The notes beneath the pieces were generated by a model that searched no databases, was not told the DNA's origin, and saw only the letters and a list, made by a program, of their open reading frames with translations. The position numbers were made by a program, and so were the translations under genes. From NCBI RefSeq assembly GCF_027580225.2, contig NC_073337.2, positions 13,179,501-13,243,500 of the forward strand: a DNA stretch of 64,000 nt. Reading direction: 5' to 3'. Source of the stretch: Misgurnus anguillicaudatus (taxonomy: Eukaryota; Chordata; Actinopteri; Cypriniformes; Cobitidae). Positions 9,964 to 21,486 of the stretch are shown one piece after another; position 1 is the first letter of the stretch, and every line of letters starts with the position of its first letter.

Positions 9964-10563
9964 CTAGTTTAGAAAACAGTCAGAGATAGCATCATATGTT
10001 ATAAGACTGTCCTCCTTCTACCGCCGTCAGCCCTCCGGTGAACACACATCACAATAGACATGCGCAAGGTGTGGACGTGGCACAAGGGGTTTGTTTGGTG
10101 TCTTACGGGTCGGGGGAGAGTGAAGGGGTTTGGGGACGGTGTGTTTGTGTCTCTAAGGTGTGTGGTGGTGGTTATGAAGAGGACACTGAGGGCCCTTGTG
10201 TCTCCCTTGGAACCACTGTTGCATTTTAGGAAGAGAGAATGTAGGTTCAGGGAGGAAGGGAGGTGGCAAAAAAGGAATAACAGGGAGTTAAACGTAAAGG
10301 AATGGGGTAGTTGAACATCTACAGACGACACACATGCCATCCCTATTACTAACGCTCATACTTAGGGTTATAAGTTTGAACAACACTAAGTATTTAACTT
10401 TGTCATAGCTTGTAACTGAGCTATGGACATAGATGATAACTAAAATTATGTGGGTTGTTAAGAATGTGTTATTACAATTATTAGGAATCTAATTTATGAC
10501 TTTCAAGTGAAATAATTCCACTGATTATGTCGTTAAAGGTTGGTTCTACTTTCACAGAGATTT

Positions 10564-11207
10564 AGGGTGCATCTCATTTCTCTGTCTTACCCCTTACCCC
10601 TACCCCTCAGTTTTGCGCGTTCATGTGAGATGAAGTGCCGTCTCAATTCTCAGTTTGATCAAGGGCTAGGGCCAAGGCGTAGGGATACATAGCCTTTGAG
10701 AAAAAGTGTGATAAGGACCACACTTGAAAGAGAGGGGTAAATGTTAACGTAGGAATTTCTCAGGAGAGCCGGCATCAAGATTTTTCATGGCTGAACGTAG
10801 AACTGTCAAGAAGGCGCACAAATGAAAGTAACGTTATTTTCAACAGTTTAATTGATATTTTAATTGACATATAAATGTTCAAGCGGTTTTAATTGTAATG
10901 TTTTTGTTTTGAATCGCTAGTTAAGCCGGTAGCTAGCAGCTAAGATATGCGCTATTTGTTGAGCTCAGCTCAGGCAATCGATACCACAACCTGAGACAAC
11001 AGTATATTCTTTGTTTATGTCAACGCTTGTCTGTTGATGTAGCAGCCAGTTAGCGGCAAGGGAAGGTGACGCAAACGGTAATCGAGTGGTGTCTCATTTT
11101 TTAGAGGAACGATCTGTCTTACCCCTTCCCCATCACTCGGTTTTGAGGGGCAAGGGGAAGACGAAGACAAAGGGGAAGGGGTAAGACAGAGAAATGAGAT
11201 TGGCCCT
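10564..11207. repeat. DNA element with inverted ends ('tctcatttctctgtcttacccc')
   Basis: The left end from 10564 (AGGGTGCATCTCATTTCTCT, continuing gtcttacccctt) is matched in inverted orientation by the right end to 11207 (GACAGAGAAATGAGATTGGC, then cct). The inverted match runs about 35 bp with few mismatches. The right end carries a second, diverged inverted copy of the motif near 11090-11140 and so can fold on itself. No coding frame and no convincing target duplication were seen. Confidence 0.7.
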
Positions 11208-11746
11208 CAGGCTATCTTGACTTGGACAATAAGAAATCACCAAGAAGCTATCTTCTAACGTTCATGCTGACCATCACATTTTGTTTATACAAAACTTTTC
11301 CTTGACTGGCACTCCAAATTACCGTACCAAACAACACTAGCTTACGCCTTCTGGCCTCCTATCGGGACACATCTCAGAAGTTTAACAGCCTCTGGGACTG
11401 ATGACTTCGCTGAGTAATTGAACTGAAGTTCACAGTTTAAAAGTGAGTTCATCCACCTTGATCTTATGATAGATGAAGGTTCTCAAGGGCTTGCCCGAGG
11501 GCTAAAGCAAGACCAACATCCTCTTCTGAATCAATCTCCCTGGCTGTCTGAGATCTAGAGCACAGAATGACTGACAGTGCACCACTATGTCTAAGAGCGG
11601 AGTGGATAAGGCAATTTCAGTTAAAAGAGGACAAAAATGGCTGGTGACAGCAGAAGGTTCCAGTAATTATGTGGCTCTCTGTGAATGTTGGGAAGAGTAG
11701 GGATGCTCTTGGGACCGACCCTGAAATCACTTTAAACTACACGGAC

Positions 11747-11970
11747 AGAAAAAAGATACAAAAGCTGTCACTAGGACAGTACTCTTTAAAAAGGTCCTAA
11801 TGTGTACCATTTAGGTACCAATATGTACCTTTGAGGTACCAATATGTATCTTTAAGGTACAAGTATGTTCCTTTGATGTTCTAATATGCACTGTTTCGGT
11901 ACTAATATGTACTTTTTGAAAGGGTACCACCCCAGTGACAAGCTTTTGTACCTTTCTTTCTGAGAGTGTA
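11747..11970. repeat. Near-complete 'gtacc' cyprinid interspersed element
   Basis: About six spaced 'aatatgtacctttgaggtacc'-like motifs (15-25 bp period, internally palindromic GGTACC cores) lie between a 'ctgtcact.gg.cagtac' start and a 'ccccagtgacaagctt...ttctgagagtgta' end. Start and end are inverted versions of each other. I recognise it as a very common cyprinid non-autonomous element. A fragment lies at 1283-1358. Confidence 0.8.
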
Positions 11971-12075
11971 CTGAGGGATCAAGAAGAATGTGAACAGCAT
12001 ACCAGAATATATTGCGTCAAACTTGTCAATCTTTGGTCGCTGCATCACGTCTTACAGTTTTTTAGTGTCAAGCTT

Positions 12076-12361
12076 TTAAAGGAACAGTATGTAAGAAATG
12101 TATATCAATTAATCATAAAATGGCCCTGATATGTCACTAGACATTAAGAAATAATTTTTATTTCAAATACTTATATCACTGACAACAGTGGTATGGCCAG
12201 GATATTGTCATTTAAAAAGTGGAGTTGCAGCCCTCAACTGATGTTTATGTTGTCATTTTGTGTATTGGCCACCAGTTGTGTGATTGCAGTACCAGTTTAA
12301 GCCACAAGTTTTGTGATTGCAATACCAGTTTTGGCCACAATCCTACATATTGTTTCTTTAA
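12076..12361. repeat. TTAA-flanked MITE (AGGAACAGTATGTA ends)
   Basis: TTAA 12076-12079 then AGGAACAGTATGTAAG at the left. At the right, CCTACATATTGTTTCT is followed by TTAA 12358-12361. The ends are imperfect inverted repeats. The interior contains a tandem-like repeat of 'gccacaagttttgtgattgcaat' units near 12265-12330. Non-coding. Confidence 0.7.
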
Positions 12362-12505
12362 GATTGTGTGGAATAAAATGCTTTATTTGTGTGTAGACCC
12401 TAATCCCAATGTTGAACGTTGTTGCTGCCCTGGACTGAAAGTGAGATGTAAAGTTAAGGGTATGTCCACCTCAGCTCTTCATCTCCCTTTAGGCTTACAT
12501 GAGAA

Positions 12506-12932
12506 CATAGATATGTACACTAGATGTCGCCTTGGCTACAGCAGTTCATTGGACCGAATGCGTCAACTAGAGCCGCCATCTTAAAACAGGGGAACCCCAC
12601 ATCAGCGTCATTGTAGGCAATGGTGTAACAGAAATAAAATCACCATAAATCGTCATGAATGTGATTTTCTTGGTTTTCTTTTGGTTCGTTTCAACAGTCA
12701 GACATGTATTTAGCATCTAGTCCAGGAAAAAATAAAAGTTTTGATTTTATGAAAACTTACTTTTTCTAACTGTAATGCATAGTGCTGGTAGCCCTAACAT
12801 CCAAATTCGAAGTACAGGCGGAGATAGCAGCTTTACCTAGCTACTTCCTATGACAAGACCCCTGTTCTAAGATGGCGGCGATTTTGACGCATGATCGGAG
12901 CCCCAAGGCGACATCTAGTGTATATATCTATG
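12506..12932. repeat. MITE with 30-bp terminal inverted repeats
   Basis: Positions 12506-12535 (CATAGATATGTACACTAGAT, continuing gtcgccttgg) match the reverse complement of 12903-12932 with one mismatch in 30. ACATGAG lies just outside both ends (2 bp offset on the left), a possible 7-8 bp target duplication, which would fit hAT-type elements. Inside, matching 'gccgccatcttaa.aca.ggg' and its complement form a second inverted pair. Confidence 0.75.
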
Positions 12933-13067
12933 ACATGAGTCAATCACTGCCCTACATATCACCAAGAACATGTTTTCAAGTGTATTAAGCAGATATTGCT
13001 GATGCTTGACTTGACTTTTATTAGTTTTATTATTAGTGTTTGGGCACCTTGTGCACTCTTTTCCTGT

Positions 13068-13069
<2 letters not shown>

Positions 13070-13132
<63 letters not shown>

Positions 13133-13140
13133 CTCTCTCC
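13070..13140. repeat. (CT)n microsatellite
   Basis: An almost pure CT dinucleotide run of about 65 bp with a short (CTAT) interruption. Both strands show open frames here (SLSLSL and ERERER) that are products of the repeat. Confidence 0.95.
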
Positions 13141-13875
13141 TGCAGGAGATGGCTGGCAATTTTACTGACCCCTCTGCTGCGTACAATGTGTTCTGACAGT
13201 CCTGCGGCCTTCAGGGGTTTGTGGGGTGCTGACATTTACATGTGGCCTGATGAAGGTGAGGGTTTGCAGTGCCAGACAGGAAGTTTCTGCCACTCTGATT
13301 ATGTACAGGCTAATGGCAATCCACTAATGTGTTACATCTAATAGTAGCAGAAATGGAAACATGCCTGCCATGGAAGATATGCAAACAGTATGCCAAAGGC
13401 TGGGGAATTTAAAAGTACCGGTTATTATTAAAATAAAATGTAAATGTAAAATGTAAATGTATTACATTTCATACATACAGCCTACAGTTTGTGTAAATCA
13501 GTCAAGAATATGCCCTGATAATTTATTACATTACTGCAAATTCAAAAGAATAGAGTATGTTTCAAATAATTAAGTTAATTAAAATAATCATTACTGTAAT
13601 GTAAAATATGTACATCTCATAGACATACATTATACTAGTAGGCTGTATTTTCTAACTTAACTTTGATCTACTGTATTCCAGAAATGTTGTGCTAAAAATA
13701 TATATTGTATCACATTAATAAAAGCCTTATGGAAAGTATGGTAATTTGGCAAAAGTCTCCAAAACTCCATCTGTTTGAGACCAGCAGTGATCGATTAAAG
13801 CAAAGCTTCCCCCTGAAATTTAATTAACAAAGGTATTCTTGATGCATTTCATTATTTTTGCAAAAAAATGCAATG

Positions 13876-15015
13876 TACTTAGAGCCGACCCAGGCTCTGT
13901 TGGTGCCCTAGGCAAGTCGCCCTGTTTTGATGTGTTTGACTCATGCAGCCCTGTGCAGACCGATCCGAGTATGACATCAAAGTAACACGAGAGCCAAGAT
14001 CAGACTGCTAATGCAGGGTTTACAGCAGACGTGGTAGACGCGGCAAGCGCGAGTGATTTACATGTTAAGTCAATGCAAAGACGCGATTAGGCATCCTGCG
14101 GTGCGGAATGCGCGGAGCAGATGGAAACTTCTGCGAGTTGAAAAATCGGAATTTCGGCGGATTTCCGCGCCGTGTTAACCAATCAGCTACCTTGCTGTAG
14201 TAGTGACGTGATTACAGGAAGCAAGCAGAATCGCAGAAGCCCCTCATGACGCAAATTTTTGCGTGAATGTCTCGAATGACTAGAATTGAATGAAGCGAGT
14301 GAACTCAAATGTTCAAGCGTCCAACTACGTGCGAATAGCGTGTTTTTGCCGCCTCTATCGCGCCTTGTGGGAATGCACCATTAGTGTGATTTGTAATATA
14401 TACACTGTTCACAAAAGGGTGCACGTCCTACAAAAAAAAAACTTTCATGAGGTGCTCTTTAGTCATACTGCACCCTAAAGGGCGATTTATAGTCGTGCGT
14501 AAGTTCCGTTGCCTGTGCGTAGCTCTGCGTAGCCTGACGTGAACCTCGTAAAAATTTTAACAGCGCGGACCGCAAGCGTTGTAATTGGTCCACCAGAACC
14601 CCTCCCGTCAGGTAAAAAAAACTGCGTATAGGTATTTCCGTTTGCGATGGTAAAAACAAAAATGAGCAATGTTGAGGAGTGATTTAACTCAAACTGCAAC
14701 AAAAGTCACTGTTTATTTACTTCCATCATTGCTGGTCTTCTTAAATCATACACAACAAGTTGCTGTTTCTTCTTCATTTGTGGGTTAACTTGCCAAGCTG
14801 CTTCTTCTCTGACGGTCGCGCTGCAACTGTAGTTACACACGTGGATACTGCCAACCAGCGGTCTGCGTGTGTGTTTGCACGTCAAGGCGGAGGACGTCAC
14901 AAAAGTATAAATGAAAACCGACCCAGAACCTACACCGTCGCGGCTACGCCGTACGCACAACTATAACGAGCCCTTAAGCAACCGCCTATCTTGCCTATGC
15001 CACGGGCCGGCCCTG
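13876..15015. repeat. Composite mobile-element region with 'gccggccc' ends
   Basis: The left margin (agagccgacccaggctctg, near 13880) and right margin (cacgggccggccctg, near 15000) are short, imperfect inverted matches, with 'ggtgccctaggcaag' / 'cttgcctatgcc' next to them also inverted. The interval is richer in CG than the surroundings and holds at least one nested element (14475-14977). Boundaries are approximate and the family is not identified. Confidence 0.45.
14475..14977. repeat. Nested element with inverted ends (GGGCGATTTATAGTCGTGCG)
   Basis: The left end at about 14477-14500 (AAAGGGCGATTTATAGTCGT, gcgt) pairs with the right end 14953-14975 (ACGCACAACTATAACGAGCC, ctt). CTAA precedes the left end and TTAA follows the right, consistent with a mutated TTAA duplication. 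The interior is GC-rich with no transposase frame. Confidence 0.65.
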
Positions 15016-16266
15016 AAAATATATCACAACTATTGTGTTCTTCATTCAGTAATGCAATCTGCATTAATTTAACTTTATATAAATATAGGATCCTATTTAT
15101 AGTGCCTATACATTGCTTGGTGATAGAGATAAAGTATGTTTTTGTACGGCTTATGGGATTAGGATTTTTGCCCAAAGCAGCCCTTTGTTTTAATTTATTA
15201 GTGTAGTTTTGGTTTATTCAATTGCTTCAAGTGTATAAAATGTGAAAAACACCTAAACTATTTAAAGTGAGAAAATTTAAGTAAAAAAGTCACATTTTAG
15301 GAGTTACATATTGAAGTAATTTTTTAAGTTCCTCTAATTTATACTTTTTACACACACAAACACACACGCATATATATAAAACTCATAATAAATCAGCGTA
15401 ATGTTATTGCTCATACTGTTGGTTTGATGACACGTGTCTCAATGAATTGAGTTTGTTAATTATTTAAACACAAGATAAATGGTACATTCATTCGCATTCA
15501 TGTAACTCTATAATATGTTTCATCTTTCCTCACCGTCTTACGCAATGGCAAATTTGACTAAAACGCTTACTAACACTGTGGGAGCACTACTTAGGTTTTT
15601 AATATGTTGTAATAAGATCATATCCAGGGGGTGTTTGAAGATATGACTAATTATTAATGAAAGCCGCCATGTCTCACAAAAACAAGTGTGTCTGTATGAA
15701 CAAAAAAAATCTGTTTTGTCCTTGAGTTCCCACACATGCTGTAATGTCATGATGCTAATTGAATAGCCCTCTGGTTAATGTATTTCTGGCTGGGCTTTGT
15801 TTGCTTTTAATATACCCACAGAGAGGTGATGGTGCTATATCACATTAATGTTGGAGTTAACTGGGGCTTGTTCGCTTGGTTGCCACACTGGAAACATTTA
15901 ACTGTAAGGGGGGATTGTGCCAAGCAACAAATTCGCCCACTGGTATTAGGTACTATGCAGAAACTAGCTTGCAAGCCGAATCTGAGTGCCAGGTAGAGGA
16001 TGATGTAAAGTATGGAGACAATGGCAGTCTGCATATGTTAAACGGCATCACTTCATATCTATGAGGCAGGCGACTTAAATGTGTGCTCATATACACTATG
16101 CATCTGATTCTATGCTATGTCGAAAACGCCTTGGTGTACACGTCCCCTAACCATTTTTTTTAACAAAAAGTTATGGATTATAGATTTAAGTACGACAACT
16201 CTTCAGTGACTTTACCCTTTAAATGTTTTAGGATGGATTCAGAGTCTTTTAACTTATTGCCTTCAT

Positions 16267-17040
16267 TTAAAGGACAAGTTCAGTATTTTGCACTTGAAGT
16301 CCTGTTTTCAGATTGTTTATGATGAAATAGAACGGTTTTGACTGAAATTTGGACATATGATGCTGGCCCGAGAATTTCCGGGTGTTTGTTGTATCACCTC
16401 CCCCCTCCACAACAGCTGCATAGGTGCACCGGAACAATCCTTCTTAAAATCTCGTCTACAAAGACGCGAAACTCACCGAGCGGACAGAGGTGTTCGCACA
16501 AAAATTGCTGCAAAAGATGCTTTCCAACAGGTCTTTTAGCATTCGTTGTAAACTTGTGGACCTATTTTTCCAAACGCCTCACACCCGTATATTCTTCCGT
16601 TGAGAGCTTGAATAATAGACACTCCAGCCCAGTTAGTGGCGATAATCCGCCTTTGCCAATTGCAAGAATACAAACAACGTTCCCGGCGGCGGAGCAATAC
16701 CGTACCTCACAGCACATCTGATACAGGTCAATGGAGTTGGACAAAAACTACAATAAAACCTGTTGGAGGGCATCTTTTGCGGCGATTTTTGTGTGAGCAT
16801 ATCAGGGAACACCCCTGACCACTCTGTGAGTTTCACGTCTTTGTAAATGAAAGTTCAATGCATTTTAGGATTGTTCCAGTGCACCTATACAGCAACTGTA
16901 GAGGTGGGGGGCGACACAACAAACACCCGAAAATTCTCGGGCCAGCATCATGTGTCCAAATTTCAGTCAAGGCCGTTCTATTTCATCGTGAACGGTCTGA
17001 AAACAGGGCTTTAAGTGTAAAATACCGAACTTGTCCTTAA
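16267..17040. repeat. TTAA-flanked element with about 190-bp inverted ends
   Basis: TTAA 16267-16270 is followed by AGGACAAGTTCAGTATTTTG. The right side ends AATACCGAACTTGTCC then TTAA 17037-17040. Inverted homology is long: the left segments 'atgatgctggcccgagaatt' and 'aggtgcaccggaacaatcc' recur inverted in the right arm at about 16870-16960. The arms can form a large foldback. Non-coding; I recognise it as a cyprinid family. Confidence 0.85.
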
Positions 17041-17841
17041 AAATATATATTTACTTTAATTTTATAAACGAGTAATAGCGTTACTCGTTTTGCTTGCATA
17101 TACTTTATTCTTGAGTTCAAGCTTAGTCACTTGTTTGTGAGTGATTTCAGGGTGGGTGTGTGTTATATTTTGACAGTAACATTTGGGTCAGGCTAGTTCA
17201 CAAGATCTTTTTATACACTGGGTTCAATTTAACATCCATACTGAGCTCAAAATCAGATGCAGTCATTTTTTCTCTGCCTTTCTCAGTTATATTTTCCCAG
17301 CACCTCAAATCAGTTTGTAATCTTGTCTCCATTCAAATACTCCAATCTACGTCTTCAGTCTATACTGTCTTTCTGAGCACTACCAACAATGAACAAGACC
17401 TTACAAAAAGTGAACACTCTGTTCGGTAAAGAAAAGTGTTATATTCAGCTCGTCTAATAACATAAACAATATGTCTGTGTCTAACTTTTTCTTTCATCTG
17501 GATATACAAGCACAAATGAGTCACTATTCTCCAAAACATGTTGAAATTCTCCTCCAAAGTGTATTGTTTATTTTCATTTTATTTATTTTTTTAAATAAAT
17601 GGGTAAAATGCACAGATGAGTCTGAACTTCAGGGGCCTGCTGTTTACTTTGGTTTGGTGGCAGTCTCATCAGGAATGATTTAGGGTGAAATGGTTCAGGG
17701 CACTGCACTAAAATGTGTGCAATCTCTTTGGCAGGAATATATGGCCGTTATGTTCTCCTAATGTTCCCTAACGTTGCGTTTTGTTGGCTGTGTTTGACAG
17801 ACATTTCTAGGGGTCTGGGACTTACCTCACTGAGCTCTTAC

Positions 17842-17888
17842 CTCTACTGCATTGTGTCCACTCTGTGATGTGTTCATGTCTTGTTGGC
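17842..17888 (-). CDS. iqsec3: iqsec3 47-bp exon (linker)
   Basis: On the - strand, a T-rich tract ending GGTTAG is followed by 47 bp encoding (G)QQDMNTSQSGHNAVE and donor GAG|GTAAGAG. It enters in phase 1 and leaves in phase 0. This exactly bridges the phase gap between the exon ending at 20292 (TTA G) and the last exon (GTG TCA). The position and the ending ..VE before VSIHNRLQ match what I recall of human IQSEC3 (..[13 protein letters not shown]). It is short and weakly conserved, so phase and splice sites are the main evidence. Confidence 0.75.
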
Positions 17889-18503
17889 CTAACCAAAAAC
17901 ATAAAAATGTAATTACAATGTTTTGGAAAAAACTAAAATCAGCATGCATTAAAATTAAAATGTATTTTTTTGCAGTTGCTATTGATTTTCAGTAGGTACG
18001 TTTACATGCAACCAAATAATCGTTTGTAATCGTATTGATGGCTCAAAGCCTTTATTTAAACACCTTAATCAATACGATTGAGGACGATCGGGTGCAAATT
18101 TGGATTGTATTGGGGGGGGGTGTACCCTGATCTGTGATCCGTTCAGCGAGAAAAAAGTATGCATGTAAATACGTGAATCGTAGTATTTTCTAAATCGGAT
18201 GCAAAACTACCTTGAACACAAATGTTCTGCATGTGCACAAGTTCACGTCTTATATTAAACTCTTATATCACACGATTCTTGTCACAGAAACACGCAATAG
18301 CAAGGCAAAAGCCTCACGCATTATTAAGGTAACGTTAATGGGGTCACACGCTGTACACGCGATGTACTAAATTCTGCAGTGTTTGTGTACTTTTAAAACA
18401 TTAGGCTACTTAAAGTAATAAAATAGCGTTGGACCTTTTCAAAAAGTGTGTTTTTATTACCTATATCTGAAAACTTCTTAAGAACAACTTTCTCCAACTC
18501 AGC

Positions 18504-19323
18504 TTAAGGGGGTCGCACAGGACACGCAGCTCAGCGCCGCGCAGCGGCGTTCTAAAAAAATTCGAACACATTGCTTTCTATGAGTATATGCACACCGCCG
18601 CTGACAGGTGGCGCCTGTCCACGCCGCCCAGCTACGACTCAGGAAGTTGCTTAAATCCCTGTCGCGCCACAGAGCGCCACTCACATAGTTTAACATTAAA
18701 TAACATCATATTTGTCCCAAATCATTAACGATTAACACTGGCTGCTAACATATATTTTGCATTTTGAAGTAGACGCTATCTGACGAAGCTCGCGCTATTT
18801 AATGTGCACTTCCGGTTTACTATACCTCCGAGTTGTCCTACACTGTAAAAAAAATTCCGTAGAAATTTCAATGTTATTACAGCTGGGTTGCTGGTAATTT
18901 ACCGTAGATTTAAATTTATGTTATTTACTGGCAAGAGTTTGTTCAAAGTTAAATAAATTTGAAATATTAGCAAGTCTTTATCTTTACAGAATAAAACTAT
19001 ACAATAACAGCCTCATGCAAAGCATTCTGGGAACCAGAAATCATCATCAACCTTTTTCTGTTTTTTGCTTCAGATTTTGTTTCCCAGAATGTTTTGCTTG
19101 ATGCTGTTTTTTTTTTAGTTTTACTCTATAAAGAGAAAGACTTGTAAATGTTTAATGTTCATTTAACTTTGAACAAAATGTTGCCAGTAAAAATCATAAA
19201 TTTAAATCTACAGTAAGTTACCGGCAACCCAGCTGCAATTTCTACGGAATTTTTTTACAGTGTAGACGCGACTCGACGCTGCGCAACACTAAGCTGCAAG
19301 GCTGGTGTGCGACCCCCTTTAGA
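18504..19323. repeat. Nested element with ends AAGGGGGTCGCAC
   Basis: TTAAGGGGGTCGCAC at 18504-18518 is matched inverted by GTGCGACCCCCTTTAG around 19307-19322. The arms are rich in CG ('agctcagcgccgcgcagcgg' left; 'gcgactcgacgctgcgcaac' right). A later MITE (18841-19262) sits in the middle. Confidence 0.6.
18841..19262. repeat. MITE with CACTGTAAAA ends, copy 1
   Basis: Begins CACTGTAAAAAAAATTCCGT and ends ACGGAATTTTTTTACAGTG; TA dinucleotides flank both sides, a possible 2-bp Tc1/mariner-type duplication. The second inverted pair 'gggttgctggtaatttaccg' / 'gttaccggcaaccc' lies just inside. The interior 'gcattctgggaaccagaaat' recurs in reverse orientation in copy 2 at 21487-21904. Confidence 0.85.
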
Positions 19324-19375
19324 CTTTAATCCAGAGATAAAGCGTTAACTCGACGAGAGATGCTGTGTGCAGCGT

Positions 19376-19967
19376 AGGGTTGCCAAGTCTTCTGATTTTA
19401 TCGAGATTAGGCAATTTAAACTGTTTCCACCAGTTGTTTTTTTTTCTGCGGGTTAAAGATTATATGATTTCGTTGCTTAGTTATTAAAGAGTAACTAAAC
19501 CCTAAACCAACCCTTTTTAATTAATGATCTGTAAGAATGGGGCTTCTAGTAGGGATTTTAGTAAGTTTTTTGACATTTGGATATAAAGTGTTTCAATACT
19601 ACAAATATTTGGGGTAAAAACGTCTGAGTGCTGCCCTCTTCAGGTTGAACGGTGGCTACTGCAGTTGAATTTTCTTATTGGATGTTGGGTCCAAAAAATA
19701 CCTTGTGACGTAAGCAGGTTCAAGCTCACCACGCCCTTGTTACGATCTCACCACACACTTGGTACGAGGTTAGTTCGTCCCCTCTATCTCCGTTGGGATC
19801 TGCCCACTTTTCTTGCATTTTTCAAATATTGCCAGTGGGTGGAGTCAAGCTCTGACCAGGGATTTAGTTACGCTTTAATATTTGGGCTGTGGACAGTCAT
19901 TGGGATGATTTTAGGCTAGTTTTGAATGTCCATTCGGATGGTTTTGATACGCGAATGTGGCAACCCT
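19376..19967. repeat. MITE with AGGGTTGCCA ends
   Basis: Begins AGGGTTGCCAAG (19376) and ends GTGGCAACCCT (19967), an 11-bp inverted match with one mismatch. The interior includes 'taaccctaaaccaacccttt'. Non-coding. No clear target duplication. Confidence 0.65.
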
Positions 19968-20291
19968 GGCTGTGCGCTTGCGCAGACTTTCGGTTCGGAT
20001 TCTATATAATGTACATCTAAGCGAACATTTAAATCAGATCGCAATGTTTAGGGTGCATGTAAACTGTATCGTCGTAACCTTCAATCGTATTAAATTCAGT
20101 CAGATTGACAAAATTTTGTGCATGTAAACATAGCCACTGCGAAAAATGAGCAGCCAGGACATTCTTCACCATTACACAAAAAAGTCGCGACTCAAGTTTG
20201 TAATATCATGCGGGTGAGTAAATCATTTTTATGTGAACAGCTTCTTTGAGCAGACTAAAATTTGAATATTTATGTGTGTGAAGTATTGTAC

Positions 20292-20384
20292 CTAAAGGAG
20301 AACTTTGTCTTCCTCTCAATTCAAGCTGTGTCCCGTTATTCTTGATGGAGTGTGTTTTGGCTCCCTGCTGCTTTTCCAACTCCC
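20292..20384 (-). CDS. iqsec3: iqsec3 exon after the PH domain
   Basis: This 93-bp exon on the - strand (phase 1 in, phase 1 out) has acceptor TGTGTAG and donor TTTAG|GTACAA. With the T carried over from the previous exon it reads W ELEKQQGAKTHSIKNN, then GTQLELRGRQSSPL and G. IEWELEKQQG directly after the PH domain is, as I recall, the human IQSEC3 sequence. The same bases also hold a long open frame on the + strand, which has no family match and is rejected. Confidence 0.88.
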
Positions 20385-20519
20385 CTACACACACATACAC
20401 ACAGAGAATGTTGTAAGTGCAAAAATACACTCTACACACACTGACAAACAGACTCAAGCTCATAAAGACAAAAAGCCACATGTTCACAATCTTATAAACC
20501 TCCAGTTGTCCATCGCTGA

Positions 20520-20700
20520 ACAGCAGAGGTCCAAATCACCACATTTACACCCAGGGATTGATTATAATTGCCTGTCATTTATAATCAGGCAACAAAAGAT
20601 TCTTTTCCGAGAGAATTGTAAAAAGGCTCTGGGCCTGCAGTCGGACTCGTTTAATGGAAATATGCCTTCTGGTTTAATGAAGCCATCTGAAAGAACCTGA
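20520..20700. other. Candidate conserved non-coding segment in an iqsec3 intron
   Basis: Non-repetitive, balanced composition with homeodomain-type cores (gattgattataattgc, ttataatcagg). No coding signal in the frame of the neighbouring exon. Called only because it contrasts with the mobile-element patchwork around it. No alignment is available here. Confidence 0.2.
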
Positions 20701-21486
20701 AATCTGTTACTGCACAAAGAATGGCTGACAACCAATTATCTGGTTACTAAAACTGAGCCTGCTACCATATTAAAGCCACTTATTGCGGCAGTAGATTATA
20801 GGATGAAAAAATAAGTCTTTGTGTCTTTAATTAAAGACTTGGAGCAGGGATGCAGTTTGGCAACATGTCAATTGACAACATGTAAAATTTTAGGTTAGGT
20901 TAAAAATCCAAAGCAATCTTTATATGCATGCAGGTTTCATGCATTCTTGAAAAAAAACTCTCTAATTTAATGAATTTTATATTGCAATGTGCCACAAACA
21001 ACGTGATCTCATGAGAATAAATATTAAAATCGCGGGCATTGGCGTTTCTTACTCATATTAATGACATGTTTTCAGTCATATTTTCTGACTTATTTAAGAC
21101 AGTTTACCCATTTGTCTAATGAAATGATTATGATATTCAGAGAATTTCACAATATTGAAAATTTTTAAACTTTTAAGTGAATAACATTTCTGTATTTATT
21201 TAACAATTTTTTAATATTAAGTTTGTTTGACACACAAAAACACGTTTTCTCCTATGTTGTCTTCTATGCAATAAGTTATTATTACTACTAAGCAATAATT
21301 ACACCAAAATACAACATAAATTCACAAAAGATGTTACTTTTATTCATTTGCTGTACTCCACATCTTTAAAATTCATAAGATTGTGAGGAACAGATCCAAA
21401 TTCAGCCCTTTATCCAGCGATCTTGATTCGAGTTTTCATCAGCAACCGTCTTTTAGGACACATTGCTTTACGGCAGTGATATCAAA

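Larger units (their letters stand above)
9964..17841 (-). other. iqsec3 intron (7.9 kb) between the 47-bp exon and the last exon
   Basis: Acceptor AG complements 9964-9965; donor GT complements 17840-17841. The intron is mainly a patchwork of interspersed DNA elements (listed separately), a (CT)n microsatellite and unassigned AT-rich DNA such as 9964-10563, 11208-11746, 13141-13870 and 15020-16260, in which I see no gene. The GC-richer 10020-10320 next to the last exon has open frames on both strands but no recognisable protein motif. Confidence 0.75.
17995..20135. repeat. 2.1-kb DNA element with ends GTTTACATGCA, host to nested elements
   Basis: The left end GGTACGTTTACATGCA (17995-18010) matches the reverse complement of TGCATGTAAACATAGCC (20119-20135) with a one-base gap and one mismatch. 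Next to both ends are 'caatcgtatt' / 'aatacgattg' segments, also inverted. The interior is interrupted by three later insertions. No transposase frame remains. Confidence 0.55.
17889..20291 (-). other. iqsec3 intron (2.4 kb)
   Basis: Lies between donor GT (complement of 20290-20291) and acceptor AG (complement of 17889-17890). It is filled almost completely by nested DNA elements (17995-20135 and those inside it). No other exon was seen. Confidence 0.75.

Noticed and set aside
10020..10340. GC-richer segment beside the last iqsec3 exon as a possible further exon
   Set aside because: Open frames exist on both strands but none matches the IQSEC family, and the exon chain is already complete in phase without it.
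12915..13341. Frames over the CT microsatellite (RERERE and SLSLSL)
   Set aside because: Simple-repeat artefacts without family similarity.
20305..20700. 131-codon + strand frame
   Set aside because: Its first part is the antisense of the iqsec3 ELEKQQG exon and the rest has no recognisable motif.
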